A stretch of 64,000 nt of DNA, taken from Afifella marina DSM 2698 (GTDB taxonomy: Bacteria > Pseudomonadota > Alphaproteobacteria > Rhizobiales > Afifellaceae). The notes under the pieces were generated by a model that saw only the letters and a program-made list of their open reading frames with translations, was not told where the DNA came from and ran no database searches. Numbering within the stretch: position 1 is the first letter of the stretch; the number at the start of each line of letters is the position of its first letter. The position numbers were made by a program, and so were the translations under genes. The stretch covers positions 372,001-436,000 of the forward strand of contig NZ_FMVW01000001.1 in assembly GCF_900102695.1 (NCBI RefSeq). Direction: 5' to 3'. Positions 45,547 through 55,411 of this stretch are shown here, in pieces.

Positions 45547-46485
45547 TCAGGCGCCTCCGGCCTCGGTCATCAGCCAGGCCTCGCCACAGGCGATGGCGAG
45601 AGATCGGACCCTCAAGATGTAGTTCTGCCGCTCCGTCGGCGAGATCACGCCGCGGGCGTCGAGAAGATTGAAGACGTGGCTTGCCTTGATGCACTGGTCA
45701 TAGGCAGGAAGCACCATCCGATGCGGACCGCCATTGCGTGCTGCCTCGTCTCGCCCGGCCGCAAGCAGCGCTTCGCATTCGCCCTCGGCATCCTGGAAAT
45801 GGCGCAGAAGCTTGCCGGTGTCGGCATGCTCGAAATTGTGCCGCGAATATTCTTGTTCGGCTTGCAGGAAGACGTCGCCATAGGAAACGCGCTCCGCGCC
45901 TTCGCGGCCGTTGAAATTGAGGTCGTAGACGTTGTCGACGCCCTGCACATACATGGCGAGACGCTCAAGCCCGTAGGTGAGCTCACCGGAGACGGGGGCG
46001 CAATCGACGCCGCACACCTGCTGAAAATAGGTGAACTGCGAGACTTCCATGCCGTCGCACCAGCACTCCCAGCCGAGCCCCCAGGCGCCGAGCGTCGGGC
46101 TTTCCCAATCGTCTTCCACGAAACGGATGTCGTGCACGGAGGCGTCGATGCCGATCGCCTCGAGCGAGCCGAGGTAAAGCGCCTGCAGATCGGGCGGCGA
46201 CGGCTTCAGGATCACCTGGTACTGGTAATAATGCTGCAGCCGGTTCGGGTTTTTGCCGTAGCGTCCATCGGTCGGGCGACGCGAGGGCTGCACATAGGCA
46301 GCCTTCCACGGCCGCGGGCCGAGCGATCGCAGGGTCGTGGCCGGGTGGAAGGTGCCAGCCCCCACCTCCATGTCGTATGGCTGCAGAATGACACAGCCCT
46401 TGTCGGCCCAGTAACGCTGCAACGTCAGGATCAGGCCCTGAAAGGAGCGCGTCGGGCTCATATGCGCGGGAACGGCTTCGTTCAT
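45547..46485 (-). CDS. glyQ: Glycyl-tRNA synthetase alpha subunit
   Basis: The catalytic alpha subunit, which activates glycine. The 312-aa product has [57 protein letters not shown] and the motif [15 protein letters not shown] chose the ATG at 46485; an ATG eight codons in (46461) is also possible, while the longer frame to 46524 begins with a weak start. It leads the glyQ-unknown-glyS run. Confidence 0.97.
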   Translation of the reverse strand: MNEAVPAHMSPTRSFQGLILTLQRYWADKGCVILQPYDMEVGAGTFHPATTLRSLGPRPWKAAYVQPSRRPTDGRYGKNPNRLQHYYQYQVILKPSPPDLQALYLGSLEAIGIDASVHDIRFVEDDWESPTLGAWGLGWECWCDGMEVSQFTYFQQVCGVDCAPVSGELTYGLERLAMYVQGVDNVYDLNFNGREGAERVSYGDVFLQAEQEYSRHNFEHADTGKLLRHFQDAEGECEALLAAGRDEAARNGGPHRMVLPAYDQCIKASHVFNLLDARGVISPTERQNYILRVRSLAIACGEAWLMTEAGGA

Positions 46486-46608
46486 CACCGGTAGCTCTTG
46501 GAAACAGTGGCCGTTGCCTGCCACGCGGAGGGCGAGGGGTCAAGCTAACCAAACGCCTGGGTGGGCTTGAGCGCATCCTTTCGGCGATGGAGGTGCCGCG
46601 TGTGGCGT

Positions 46609-47481
46609 TCAGCGAGCGAGGGTTGCGCGCACCCACCATTGCGGATGCGCGCGGGCAAGCGTCTCCGCGGCGGTGCCGGCCGCATCGAGCGTCTCGTAGA
46701 TCGCAAAACAGGCCGAACCGGAGCCCGACATGCGGGCAAAGAGGCAAGGCGTCTTCGACAAAGCCTGAAGGACGTCGCCGATCGCCGGCTCAAGCGCGAC
46801 GGCCGGAGCTTCGAGGTCGTTTGTCGTGGTCTTCAGGAAATCAGCGACCGCACGCGCATCGCCCATGTTGTCCGGCAGCTCGGGGAGGGCGCGTCCGGGC
46901 GACTGACCGAGCGTCTGAAACACCTTGCCGGTGGAAACCACTCGCGCGGGCCAGACGAGCACCAGCGGCAGAGCCGGCAGCGAAGGCAGGAGCGTGATCT
47001 CCTCGCCGATTCCACGCGCACGCAGAGCCCCGCCGAAAAGCCCCATCGGCACATCGGCGCCGAGCGTTGCCCCGAGCGCCACGAGCTCGTCCATCGGCAT
47101 GCCGACACCCCAAAGCTCGGCGAGAGCCAGAAGCGTGGTCGAGGCATCGGAGGAGCCGCCGCCCAGCCCGGCGCCCGCCGGGATTTCTTTTTTGACGGCA
47201 ATCTGCGCCCCCGCCGTCGCGCCTGAGGCGCGCTTCAGCGCTTCGGCGGCACGCAGAATGAGATTGTCCGCCCCATCCGGGACGATCTCCGCAAACCGGC
47301 CGCTCACCTCAAGCGAGAAGTCCTCGGCCGGGGCGAAGCTCAACGCGTCGCCAAGATCGGCAAAGACGGCGAGCGTATCGAGGAGGTGATAGCCGTCGTC
47401 CCGCCGTCCGGTCACATGGAGAGCGAGATTGATCTTGGCAGGTGCCGTGCGCACGAGGGCGGAGAGGTGATTATCGTTCAA
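46609..47481 (-). CDS. ispE: 4-diphosphocytidyl-2-C-methyl-D-erythritol kinase
   Basis: It phosphorylates CDP-ME in the MEP isoprenoid pathway, downstream of Dxs (4.3 kb). The 290-aa GHMP kinase shows PAKINLALHVTGRRDDGYH at the N-terminus, the ATP loop PAGAGLGGGSSDAS, and the C-terminal ARMSGSGSACFAIYE. The start is a TTG with GAGG 5 nt upstream, and no ATG fits the family N-terminus. Confidence 0.95.
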   Translation of the reverse strand: MNDNHLSALVRTAPAKINLALHVTGRRDDGYHLLDTLAVFADLGDALSFAPAEDFSLEVSGRFAEIVPDGADNLILRAAEALKRASGATAGAQIAVKKEIPAGAGLGGGSSDASTTLLALAELWGVGMPMDELVALGATLGADVPMGLFGGALRARGIGEEITLLPSLPALPLVLVWPARVVSTGKVFQTLGQSPGRALPELPDNMGDARAVADFLKTTTNDLEAPAVALEPAIGDVLQALSKTPCLFARMSGSGSACFAIYETLDAAGTAAETLARAHPQWWVRATLAR

Positions 47482-47623
47482 AGCGCCTCAGATGTAGCAG
47501 CGGGCCGGTAACCGCTCCAGCGCCGGTCGTGAGGCAGAAGAGCGCGATCCTTCATCGGGCAAATCGGCAAAACGCCGTTCCCGCGATCCTCGCAACGAAT
47601 GCCCTTGCGCACGACAAAGCTCC

Positions 47624-49444
47624 TCAGCGTGCGCCCGAAGTTTGATCGGCGGGCTTGCTGAAGGAGATCGGCTTGGCCGCTTTCGTCCGGCTGGAATCCT
47701 GTTCCGCCTCGGGCGACGGCGTGATGCGCGGTGCGCTGTCGACAAGGCGCTCGGCCGCGATCTTGCGGTTGATCACCTCAAGCTCGGGAAGTTTGGCGCC
47801 GAGGTCGCGCGCATGGCGCCACTGAAACTGCGCTTCGAGCTTGCGGCCGACCTTCCAGTAGGCGTCGCCCAGATGGTCGTTGAGCACGGGATCCGCAGTC
47901 TCCAGGGAAACGGCGCGTTCCAATTCTTCGACGGCGTCTTCGTAGCGCCCGAGCCGGTAATAGGCCCAGCCGAGACTATCGACGATGAAACCGTCATTGG
48001 GCCTGAGATCGACGGCCTTCTGGATCATGTCGAGCGCTTCGTCGAGATGCACGCCCTGGTCGACCCAGGAATAGCCGAGATAATTGAGAACGAGCGGCTG
48101 GTCCGGAAACAGTTCGAGGGCTTTTTTGAAGTCCGCTTCCGCCTTTGGCCATTGTTTCGCCCGCTCGTAGGCGACACCCCGGAAATAAAACAGGGTCCAG
48201 TTGCCTCGCACCGGCTTGTCCAGCTGCTCGATCGCGCGGCTGTAGATGTCGGCGGCTTCCTCGTACTTTTCTTTCGCGCGCTGCATGTTGCCGTAGGCAA
48301 TGTAGGCGGCGAGATCGTCCGGATTTTTCCGGATCGCCTCCTCGAACGCCTTCTTCGCCTCGTCGATCCGATCCTGCTGCGCGAGAACGACGGCGGCTCG
48401 CAGAATGCCGACCGGACGGAAAGGCGATTGCGTCGGGATCTGCTCCAGCACCTGGATCGCTTGGTCGCCGAGACCATTGCTGTCCAGGATATCGCCGAGA
48501 GACAGGGCTGCGAGACCGCCGCCGCTGTCGGGATCGATATAAAGGGCGAGACGCAGATAGACGGCCGCAAGTTCAAAGCCGCCCTCCTGGCCGAGCGCGG
48601 TCCCAAGGCCGGACAAGGCTTCAGCCGCGCCCTCGACCGGCGTGTTCACCGCCTGCGTGACGGGCTTGCCGGATTCGATATCGGCCATTGTGTCGATGGC
48701 GAGCGGGTTGCGCGGCGCACGGTCGAGATATTCTTGTAAGATCTCTTTGGCTTTGTCCTTGTCGCCGGCGCGCGCCAGTTCGCGTGCATAGGCTTCCACC
48801 ACGCGCACGGAATTGCCGTCCTGCTCGTAGGCTTTCGCGAAACGGGCAAGGGAATCTTCAGTGTTGCCGGCGACGTCGGCCATCAGGCCGGCATGGATGA
48901 GCTTGAACGGCTCGTACCAGCTTTCGCCTTCCAGGCTGTCGACGAGGGCGATCGCCTCATCCGTCTTGCCTTGGCCCGTCAGGGCCCAGGCTTTCAACAA
49001 TGTCGCCGTCAGTGCGGCGAGGGCGCCCTGATCGTTGCCCTGGAGCGTCTTGATCGAGGCGGCGAACTTTTTCTGCCGGAGCAGATCCGCGGTGACGATG
49101 AAGCTCGCGATCTGACTGTCGGGGGCCTTCTTGACGAGGATTTTCGCCATGGGCAGCGCCGTCTTCAGATCCCCCTGAGCGGTGGTCAGAACGACGGCGC
49201 GCTCCAGCCAGGCCGCATTGCTCGGATCCGCTTCATAGGCCTGCTGGTAGAACTCCGCGCCATGCGTGACGTCCTTGGTTTCGTCGGCGACCCGGGCGGC
49301 GAGAAATATCCCGGCAAGGCTCGTGAGCTCGACCGTATCGTCGTCGCTCTTGGCCGCTGCCATGGCCGGGGCCGCGAAGGCCGCAGCCAGCAGACAGGCC
49401 GCAACGAAAGGCCGCAAAGCTGGCACGGTCCGGAAAGATGTCAT
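47624..49444 (-). CDS. Exported TPR-repeat protein
   Basis: A 606-aa periplasmic or envelope protein. A signal peptide spans about 1-29 (PFVAACLLAAAFAAPAMA). From about residue 45 to 560 it is built of tetratricopeptide repeats, for example DEAKKAFEEAIRKNPDDLAA, AEADFKKALELFPDQPLVLN and EDAVEELERAVSLETADPVL. It ends in a charged tail. GGAG 8 nt upstream supports the ATG at 49444 over the longer frame. TPR scaffolds of this size often serve envelope or secretion assemblies; the partner is unknown. Confidence 0.88.
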   Translation of the reverse strand: MTSFRTVPALRPFVAACLLAAAFAAPAMAAAKSDDDTVELTSLAGIFLAARVADETKDVTHGAEFYQQAYEADPSNAAWLERAVVLTTAQGDLKTALPMAKILVKKAPDSQIASFIVTADLLRQKKFAASIKTLQGNDQGALAALTATLLKAWALTGQGKTDEAIALVDSLEGESWYEPFKLIHAGLMADVAGNTEDSLARFAKAYEQDGNSVRVVEAYARELARAGDKDKAKEILQEYLDRAPRNPLAIDTMADIESGKPVTQAVNTPVEGAAEALSGLGTALGQEGGFELAAVYLRLALYIDPDSGGGLAALSLGDILDSNGLGDQAIQVLEQIPTQSPFRPVGILRAAVVLAQQDRIDEAKKAFEEAIRKNPDDLAAYIAYGNMQRAKEKYEEAADIYSRAIEQLDKPVRGNWTLFYFRGVAYERAKQWPKAEADFKKALELFPDQPLVLNYLGYSWVDQGVHLDEALDMIQKAVDLRPNDGFIVDSLGWAYYRLGRYEDAVEELERAVSLETADPVLNDHLGDAYWKVGRKLEAQFQWRHARDLGAKLPELEVINRKIAAERLVDSAPRITPSPEAEQDSSRTKAAKPISFSKPADQTSGAR

Positions 49445-49504
49445 GCGGGATCTCCAGTTGGGGTCCACGGTCAAACAATTGGCTATCGCCGGCCCCATTA
49501 AATA

Positions 49505-49528
49505 GGCACCGGCAGGCTTGCCGGTACC
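49505..49528 (-). terminator. Probable terminator after the polyprenyl synthase gene
   Basis: GGCACCGGCA (49505-49514) pairs with TGCCGGTACC (49519-49528) with one mismatch. Read on the minus strand, the hairpin is followed by TATTTAAT. It lies between the polyprenyl synthase stop and the TPR gene start. Confidence 0.55.
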
Positions 49529-49568
49529 CTGCCTTGCCCCCGCACTCGCAGAATTCCCAGTCCGAGAC

Positions 49569-50585
49569 TCAATGAACGCGCGCCACGCAAAATTCAACCG
49601 CTTCCAGGAGAGCCGCTTTTTCCGGGCTTTCCGGAGCCGGGGCGAGAGCGTCGCGTGCCATGGCACCGTAATGCTTTGCACGATCGACCGTGTCGGCGAG
49701 AGCCGAGGTCTCGGCGAGACGCGACATGGCGCCTGCAAGAGCTTCGTCGTCGGTCTGGCCTTCCACGAGCGTGCGGCGCCAGAACTCACGGTCCTCCGGC
49801 GAGCCACGGCGATAGGCGAGCACGACCGGGAGAGTGAGTTTGCCCTCGCGGAAATCGTCGCCGACATTTTTGCCGAGCGCCGGTGTGGCGCCGCCGTAAT
49901 CGAGTGCGTCGTCGATGAGCTGGAAGGCGATGCCGAGATTGGCACCGAACGAACGGAAGGCGGCGCGCGTGGCGCGGTCGGCGCCGGCGACGATCGGGCC
50001 GACTTCGGCCGCAGCCTGGAAGAGGGCCGCCGTCTTGCCGCGGATCACCTCAAGATACTCGTCTTCCGTCGTTTCGGTGTTCTTGGCCGTGCCAAGCTGC
50101 ATCACTTCGCCTTCGGCGATCGTGGCAGAAGCTTCCGAGAGCACGCGCAACGCGTCGAGCGAGCCGACATCGACCATCATCTTGAAGGCCTGGCCGAGCA
50201 GAAAGTCGCCGACGAGAACGGTTTCTTTGTTGCCCCACAGAAGGCGCGCCGTGCGCTTGCCGCGGCGGGTGTTGCTTTCGTCGACGACGTCGTCGTGGAA
50301 AAGCGTCGCCGTGTGCATGAATTCGACGGCGGCGGCGAGGCGGACATGGCCCTCGCCCTCATAGCCGAGCGCCCGCGCGCAGGCGACGGTCAGCATCGGC
50401 CGCATCCGCTTGCCGCCCGAATCGACCAGATAACGCGCCACCTCCGGTATCAGCGTGACTTGCGATCCGGTCCGCTCTAGGATCAGGCGATTGACCGCTT
50501 CCATGCCGTCTTGCGTGCATTCCACAAGCGGTTCAAGCGAAGCCGTGCCTGCTTTCCGCTCTCCGAGCGAGAGGATAACGCCCAA
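49569..50585 (-). CDS. Octaprenyl-type polyprenyl diphosphate synthase
   Basis: It elongates FPP/GPP with IPP to a long-chain prenyl diphosphate, most likely the ubiquinone side chain. The 338-aa trans-prenyltransferase has the first Asp-rich motif FHDDVVDES and the second LIDDALDYGG, plus the GGKRMRPML substrate site and GDFLLGQAF. The small residues before the first motif (EFMHTATLFHDD) suit a C40-C50 chain. The start is a TTG at 50585 with AAGGAG 7 nt upstream, far better than the long upstream extension. It is divergent from the DUF2007 gene. Confidence 0.93.
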   Translation of the reverse strand: MGVILSLGERKAGTASLEPLVECTQDGMEAVNRLILERTGSQVTLIPEVARYLVDSGGKRMRPMLTVACARALGYEGEGHVRLAAAVEFMHTATLFHDDVVDESNTRRGKRTARLLWGNKETVLVGDFLLGQAFKMMVDVGSLDALRVLSEASATIAEGEVMQLGTAKNTETTEDEYLEVIRGKTAALFQAAAEVGPIVAGADRATRAAFRSFGANLGIAFQLIDDALDYGGATPALGKNVGDDFREGKLTLPVVLAYRRGSPEDREFWRRTLVEGQTDDEALAGAMSRLAETSALADTVDRAKHYGAMARDALAPAPESPEKAALLEAVEFCVARVH

Positions 50586-50741
50586 TTGACAACTCCTTGC
50601 TGTTTCAAAGGGTAGAACGGATAAGCCGCCGCGCAAAGGGACAGATTGCACGCGCCCTACAAGGCTGACGGAATCCAGGCAACTGCCCCCTTTTACACAT
50701 GCCCCCTGATGACCGCCCCTATATGACCGGAGCGTGACTGG

Positions 50742-50978
50742 ATGGAAGAGCTTATCCGCACCAACGACCTCGCGCTGATCTCTTTTGTGGAGGCGCTTTT
50801 GCGTGATGCCGACATACGTTACTCCGTCGTCGACGCCAATATGAGCATCATGGAAGGCTCGCTCGGCATATTGCCGCGACGCGTTCTGGTGGAAGGTTCG
50901 CGTCGCGGCGAAGCGGCGGCGATCCTGCGCGATGCCGGGCTCGACAAGGAGTTTTCTCTGGGCCTCGGCAGCGATTGA
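50742..50978 (+). CDS. DUF2007-type small protein
   Basis: A 78-aa protein of the DUF2007 (putative signal-transducing, ferredoxin-like) type: MEELIRTNDLALISFVEALL, ADIRYSVVDANMSIMEG, LPRRVLVEGSRRGEAAAILR. The function is unknown. It ends 3 bp before the methyltransferase gene and is probably co-transcribed with it and the S49 peptidase gene. Confidence 0.85.
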   Translation: MEELIRTNDLALISFVEALLRDADIRYSVVDANMSIMEGSLGILPRRVLVEGSRRGEAAAILRDAGLDKEFSLGLGSD

Positions 50979-50981
50979 ACG

Positions 50982-51752
50982 ATGGGTGTAGACGAGAGGA
51001 CGGCCGAGACGCACGGTTTCCTGGGAGCGCGGATCGCGCTCGTCAAACCGGCGAGCGGCCACCGGCCGGGATTGGACGCAGCCTTGTTGCAGGCGGCGGT
51101 TTCGCCGCAGCGAAAAGGCCTCTGTGTCGAGTTCGGCTGTGGCACCGGCGCCGTGTCTTTCTCAGTGGCCGCCCGCGCCTCGGGCCTCGAGGTCGTCGGC
51201 GTCGACATCGATGAGATTGCTGTTCAACAGGCCGAGGAGGCGCGTCAGCTTGCGCCGAATCGCGCCTTCGCCGAGCGCGTGAGGTTTGTGGCGGGCGATG
51301 TGACGAAGCCGCATCTGGGTGAGCGACTTCGCCCCGCTCGCGTCGATCTCGTCCTCATGAACCCGCCGTTTTATGCCGCAGGCGAAGTGAGCGCCTCGCC
51401 CGATCAGCGCCGCCGGGTGGCGCATCAGGCAGATGAGGATCCTCTGCCGCGCTGGATTGCCGCGGCTTCATCTCTGCTCGTTCGGAAGGGCGGTATCGCC
51501 ATCGTCCACCGGGCGGACAGGTTGGCGGCCATCTTGAAGGAGCTCGCCGCTCACCGCTTCGGCAGTATGAAAATCCTGCCGTTTCATGCCCATGCGGGCG
51601 AGGCGGCGGGGCGTGTCCTGGTTTCGGCGCGTCTTGAGGGGAAAGCACCGCTGGTGTTTTGCGCTGGCATCGTCCTCCATGAAACCGGTGGGGCGTGGAC
51701 GGAGACGGCGGGAGCGATCCTGCGCGGGGAGACGGATTTCGGTCTTCTTTGA
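50982..51752 (+). CDS. TrmN6-like tRNA (adenine-N6) methyltransferase
   Basis: A 256-aa N6-adenine methyltransferase candidate. It has the SAM motif CVEFGCGTGAVSFSV, VVGVDIDEIAVQQAE and the catalytic NPPF motif in LVLMNPPFYAAGE, the arrangement of TrmN6 (m6A37 of tRNA-Val). A different RNA or protein target remains possible. It sits between DUF2007 and the S49 peptidase gene. Confidence 0.85.
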   Translation: MGVDERTAETHGFLGARIALVKPASGHRPGLDAALLQAAVSPQRKGLCVEFGCGTGAVSFSVAARASGLEVVGVDIDEIAVQQAEEARQLAPNRAFAERVRFVAGDVTKPHLGERLRPARVDLVLMNPPFYAAGEVSASPDQRRRVAHQADEDPLPRWIAAASSLLVRKGGIAIVHRADRLAAILKELAAHRFGSMKILPFHAHAGEAAGRVLVSARLEGKAPLVFCAGIVLHETGGAWTETAGAILRGETDFGLL

Positions 51753-51843
51753 AGCGCCGAAGCGTCACCGCATCTGGCAAATTTTCGCGGCATGACCATC
51801 TTGCCGAGACGATCTTTGATGAATTTGAGAGTTTGGAAGACAG

Positions 51844-52686
51844 ATGGCGAATTGGTTGCACAGTCTCCTGCCGGGTGTGTTCAAGGCTGAGCCCGTGGTC
51901 CCGGTCATCAGAATGTCGGGCACGATCGGCCGTGTCAGCCGCTTCCGGCCGGGACTGACGCTCGCCTCGGTGGCGGGGCCGTTGAAGAAGGCCTTCGACA
52001 ACAAGAAGGCCGAGGCTGTCGCGATCATCATCGATTCGCCAGGCGGCTCGCCGGTTCAATCGCACATGATCTACAAGCGCATCCGCGCCCTCGCCGAGGA
52101 AAAGCAAAAGCGGGTGTTCATCTTCGTGGAGGATGTGTGCGCCTCCGGCGGCTACATGATCGCCTGCGCCGGCGACGAAATCATCGTCGACCCGGCCTCC
52201 ATCGTCGGTTCGATCGGTGTGGTCTCGGCAGGTTTCGGCTTCGTCGATGCGATCCACAAGCTCGGCATCGAACGCCGCGTCTATACGTCCGGGGAATCGA
52301 AGGTGATCCTCGATCCGTTCCAGCCGGAAAAGCCGGAAGACATCCGCCGCCTCAAAGTCATTCAGGAAGAGGTGCACGAGCTCTTCATCGATCTCGTCAA
52401 GAAGCGTCGCGGCAGCGTGCTCGCCGACGATCCCGAGATCTTTTCGGGGCTCTTCTGGTCCGGCAAGACGGCCGTCTCGCTGGGGTTGGCAGACCGTCTC
52501 GGCGATATGCGCCACGTGCTGCGTGAGAAATACGGCGACAAGGTCCGCCTGAAACTCATCGGAGCGGAGAAGAGCTTCTTCGGCATGCGCCCCGGGCGCG
52601 TCGGCGCAGGTCTGGCCGCTGCGGCGGGCGAGGGCTTCCTCGATACGCTCGAAGAGCGTAGTCTCAGGCAGCGTTTCGGAGGTTAG
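51844..52686 (+). CDS. S49 family (SppA/SohB-like) serine peptidase
   Basis: A 280-aa protease of the signal-peptide-peptidase A family. It contains IIIDSPGGSPVQSH, the catalytic Ser101 in CASGGYMIACAGDEI, a following GSIGVVSAGFGF segment, and a Lys-bearing stretch YTSGESKVILDP for the Ser-Lys dyad. No N-terminal membrane helix is visible. The next small gene encodes a membrane-anchored protein 4 bp downstream. A cleavage role on membrane peptides is inferred from the family. Confidence 0.9.
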   Translation: MANWLHSLLPGVFKAEPVVPVIRMSGTIGRVSRFRPGLTLASVAGPLKKAFDNKKAEAVAIIIDSPGGSPVQSHMIYKRIRALAEEKQKRVFIFVEDVCASGGYMIACAGDEIIVDPASIVGSIGVVSAGFGFVDAIHKLGIERRVYTSGESKVILDPFQPEKPEDIRRLKVIQEEVHELFIDLVKKRRGSVLADDPEIFSGLFWSGKTAVSLGLADRLGDMRHVLREKYGDKVRLKLIGAEKSFFGMRPGRVGAGLAAAAGEGFLDTLEERSLRQRFGG

Positions 52687-52690
52687 AACG

Positions 52691-52879
52691 ATGCCCCAGT
52701 TCATCGCTCTCGGATTGATCGCCGCCGGCGGCTATTATGCGTTCAAGGTTCTGAAGCGGGAGATGGCGCGTGTCGATCGTGAGGTGCGCGCCGCCGAGAA
52801 GGTGCGGGCCGACGACCGTGGCGAGCTTCTCGTGCGCGACCCGGAAACCGGCCACTATCGCCCACGCGAGGAGCGGTGA
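52691..52879 (+). CDS. Small membrane-anchored protein, unknown
   Basis: A 62-aa protein with an N-terminal hydrophobic helix (FIALGLIAAGGYYAF) and a charged cytoplasmic tail rich in Arg, Glu and Asp (DREVRAAEKVRADDRGE). It starts 4 bp after the S49 peptidase gene, so it could anchor or regulate that protease. I do not recognise a named family. Confidence 0.7.
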   Translation: MPQFIALGLIAAGGYYAFKVLKREMARVDREVRAAEKVRADDRGELLVRDPETGHYRPREER

Positions 52880-52886
52880 GGGCGCA

Positions 52887-53477
52887 ATGAACGCTCCGGC
52901 AAAGGCGGCGGGACAGATCGGCTCGGGCCTTTGGACGGCCGATCAGTTTCTGGAATTCTACATGAGCCGGCCGGACGAAGAACGCTGGCAGCTCGTGGAT
53001 GGTCTCGCCATGATGATGGTTTCGCCTACGCGTCCGCACCAGAAAATCGCGAAGAACCTCATTTTCCTTCTTGAGCCGTGCCTCTTGGAGGCGCGCTCCG
53101 ACCTGGAAACGCTTTGGGAGATGGGTGTGCGCGTGCCGGGCATTAGCGATTTCAACCCTCAGCCCGATTTGCTCGTCGTGGAAGCGGACGCTTCGTTCGA
53201 GCGTTATGCCGATCGTTTTTTTCTGGCGGCTGAGATCCTCTCTCCTTCAAATCCGACGGAGATGATTTCCCGCAAGATCGAGCTCTACCAGCGCCATCCC
53301 GACAATCTCTATTGCCTGACCATCGCGCAGGACGAGGTGAGGGTGCGCCTTTGGGCACGCGAGACGGATTGGCAGATGACGGAGCTCACATCGCTGGACG
53401 ACAAGCTCCGCCTGCCGGCCTTCGGCTTCGATGTGAAGCTTTCCGAGATCTATCGCGGCACGAGCCTCGCCGCCTGA
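52887..53477 (+). CDS. Uma2-family (DUF820) putative restriction-fold nuclease
   Basis: A 196-aa Uma2/DUF820-type protein of the PD-(D/E)xK fold. Typical features are WTADQFLEFYMSRPDEERWQ, ELVDGLAMMMVSPTRPHQ (here QLVDG), QPDLLVVEADASF, and AAEILSPSNPTEMISRKIELY with candidate Asp, Glu and Lys. These proteins are expanded in cyanobacteria and some alphaproteobacteria and their function is poorly known. The ATG at 52887 has GAGG about 6 nt upstream; the longer frame to 52770 overlaps the preceding gene. Confidence 0.85.
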   Translation: MNAPAKAAGQIGSGLWTADQFLEFYMSRPDEERWQLVDGLAMMMVSPTRPHQKIAKNLIFLLEPCLLEARSDLETLWEMGVRVPGISDFNPQPDLLVVEADASFERYADRFFLAAEILSPSNPTEMISRKIELYQRHPDNLYCLTIAQDEVRVRLWARETDWQMTELTSLDDKLRLPAFGFDVKLSEIYRGTSLAA

Positions 53478-53503
53478 AGCCCTCGAGGGAAGGCGACCTC
53501 ACA

Positions 53504-53530
53504 ATGCCCGCAGGCTGAGCCTGCAGGCAT
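53504..53530. terminator. Bidirectional hairpin between convergent genes
   Basis: A 12-bp arm (53504-53515) pairs with 53519-53530 at 11 of 12 positions around a 3-nt loop. No strong T-run follows on either strand. It lies between the Uma2 and ETF-QO stops. Confidence 0.5.
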
Positions 53531-53557
53531 GATCGTCGCTATCCGCAGAATGCCCCC

Positions 53558-55222
53558 TTACATGCCGACGTAAATCGGCCCCTCACCGCCCTGCGGCGGG
53601 ACCCAGGTGATGTTGCGGTTCGGATCTTTGATGTCGCAGGTTTTGCAGTGGACGCAGTTCTGCGCATTGATGACGAAGCGCGGTTCGGCCCCGTCTTCCT
53701 GCACCCATTCGTAGACGCCGGCCGGGCAGTAGCGGGCCGAAGGGCCGGCGAAGACCGCCCATTCGCTCTCCTTCTGCATCATCGGATCGGACAGCCGCAG
53801 ATGCACCGGCTGGTCCTCTTCGTGATTGGTGTTCGACAAAAACACCGAAGAAGGTTTGTCGAAGGTGATGACGCCGTCGGGCTTCGGATAGTCGATCTTC
53901 GGGCAATCGGCGGCGGGCTTCAGGCACGCATAATCGGGCTTCTCGTGGCCCATCGTGCCGAAGAAGGAGAAGCCGAAGAGTGAGTTCGTCCACATATCGA
54001 GGCCGCCGAGCATCACGCCGAGACGCGTGCCGAACCGCGACCAGAGCGGCTTCACATTGCGCACCTTTTTGAGGTCGTGACCGATTTCAGAATCGCGCCA
54101 GCTTGCCTCGAAGCTCGCCAGCGTGTCGTGGCTGCGGCCTTCGCCCAGCGCTCCGGCCACATGTTCCGCGGCCAGCATGCCCGACAGCATGGCGTTGTGC
54201 GTGCCCTTGATGCGGGGCACGTTGACGAAGCCCGCCGAGCAGCCGATGAGCGCGCCGCCCGGGAAGGCGAGCTTCGGCACGGATTGGATGCCGCCCTCGG
54301 TGATGGCGCGCGCGCCGTAGCTGATGCGCTGTCCGCCCTCCAGGAGGCTCTTGATCGCCGGATGCGTCTTGAAGCGCTGGAACTCCTGAAACGGCTCCAG
54401 ATGCGGGTTCTCGTAATTCAGGTGCACGACGAAGCCGATCGCCACCTGGTTTTCCCCGAAATGGTAGAGAAACGAGCCGCCGCCCGTTTTGTTGTCGAGC
54501 GGCCAGCCGAAGGAATGCTGGATGAGGCCCGGCTTATGCTTGTCCGGTTCGACTTCCCAGAGCTCCTTGAGTCCGATGCCGAATTTCGCCGGCTCGCGCC
54601 CCTCGTCGAGCGCGAAGCGGGCAATGAGCTCCTTGGCAAGGGAGCCGCGGGCGCCTTCGCCGATCAGCGTGTAGCGGCCGAGAAGCGCCATGCCGGGCTG
54701 ATAGGCGGGGCCGGGCTTGCCGTCGCGCCCGATGCCCATGTCGCCGGTCGCCACGCCGATGACGGCGCCCTTGTCGTCGGTCAGAATTTCGGCGGCGGCG
54801 AATCCTGGATAAATCTCCACGCCGAGCCCTTCGGCGCGCGCAGCGAGCCATTGGGTGAGGCGTCCGAGCGAGCCGATATAGCTGCCATGGTTGCTCATGA
54901 GCTTCGGCATCAAAATATTCGGCAGCTTCGTGGCGCCCTTTTCCGTCAGATAGAGAAAGCGGTCCTCTGTGACATGCGTCGTCAGCGGACGGTCCGGATC
55001 GTCGCGCCAGTCGGGGATGAGTTTGTCGAGGCCGATCGGGTCGATGACGGCGCCCGAAAGAATATGGGCACCGACTTCGGAGCCTTTTTCCAAGACCACG
55101 ACGGAGATTTTCTCGTCGAGTTCCTTCAGGCGGATGGCCGCTGCAAGTCCTGCCGGTCCAGCTCCGACGATGACAACGTCGTATTCCATGCTCTCACGTT
55201 CGGGCGTCTCGGCGGCTTCCAT
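53558..55222 (-). CDS. Electron-transfer flavoprotein-ubiquinone oxidoreductase
   Basis: It passes electrons from ETF (reduced by acyl-CoA dehydrogenases such as those at 0-1.6 kb) to ubiquinone at the inner membrane. The 554-aa protein has an FAD dinucleotide fold (DVVIVGAGPAGLAAAIRL), the hydrophobic GFSFFGTMGHEKPDYACL region and a C-terminal 4Fe-4S ligand set (CPAGVYEW, NAQNCVHCKTCDIKDPN). GGAG 7 nt upstream supports the ATG at 55222, so the long upstream extension is rejected. Confidence 0.96.
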   Translation of the reverse strand: MEAAETPERESMEYDVVIVGAGPAGLAAAIRLKELDEKISVVVLEKGSEVGAHILSGAVIDPIGLDKLIPDWRDDPDRPLTTHVTEDRFLYLTEKGATKLPNILMPKLMSNHGSYIGSLGRLTQWLAARAEGLGVEIYPGFAAAEILTDDKGAVIGVATGDMGIGRDGKPGPAYQPGMALLGRYTLIGEGARGSLAKELIARFALDEGREPAKFGIGLKELWEVEPDKHKPGLIQHSFGWPLDNKTGGGSFLYHFGENQVAIGFVVHLNYENPHLEPFQEFQRFKTHPAIKSLLEGGQRISYGARAITEGGIQSVPKLAFPGGALIGCSAGFVNVPRIKGTHNAMLSGMLAAEHVAGALGEGRSHDTLASFEASWRDSEIGHDLKKVRNVKPLWSRFGTRLGVMLGGLDMWTNSLFGFSFFGTMGHEKPDYACLKPAADCPKIDYPKPDGVITFDKPSSVFLSNTNHEEDQPVHLRLSDPMMQKESEWAVFAGPSARYCPAGVYEWVQEDGAEPRFVINAQNCVHCKTCDIKDPNRNITWVPPQGGEGPIYVGM

Positions 55223-55411
55223 TCTTTTCTCCAGATGAGAGTGGGGGCCCAAGGGATAAAACGTCGTCCCGCTCAAATTCAATGCAAACCCGCTTCGTCT
55301 CGTCTGTCCATGCCGCAAGCGGGCCTTCTGCGGACTTTGAGCGTGGCGGGTTGACGCGTTCCGGGCAAGCCTCCTCTTCCGCGCGGGCGCGCATGATGGC
55401 AGAAAGGTCCG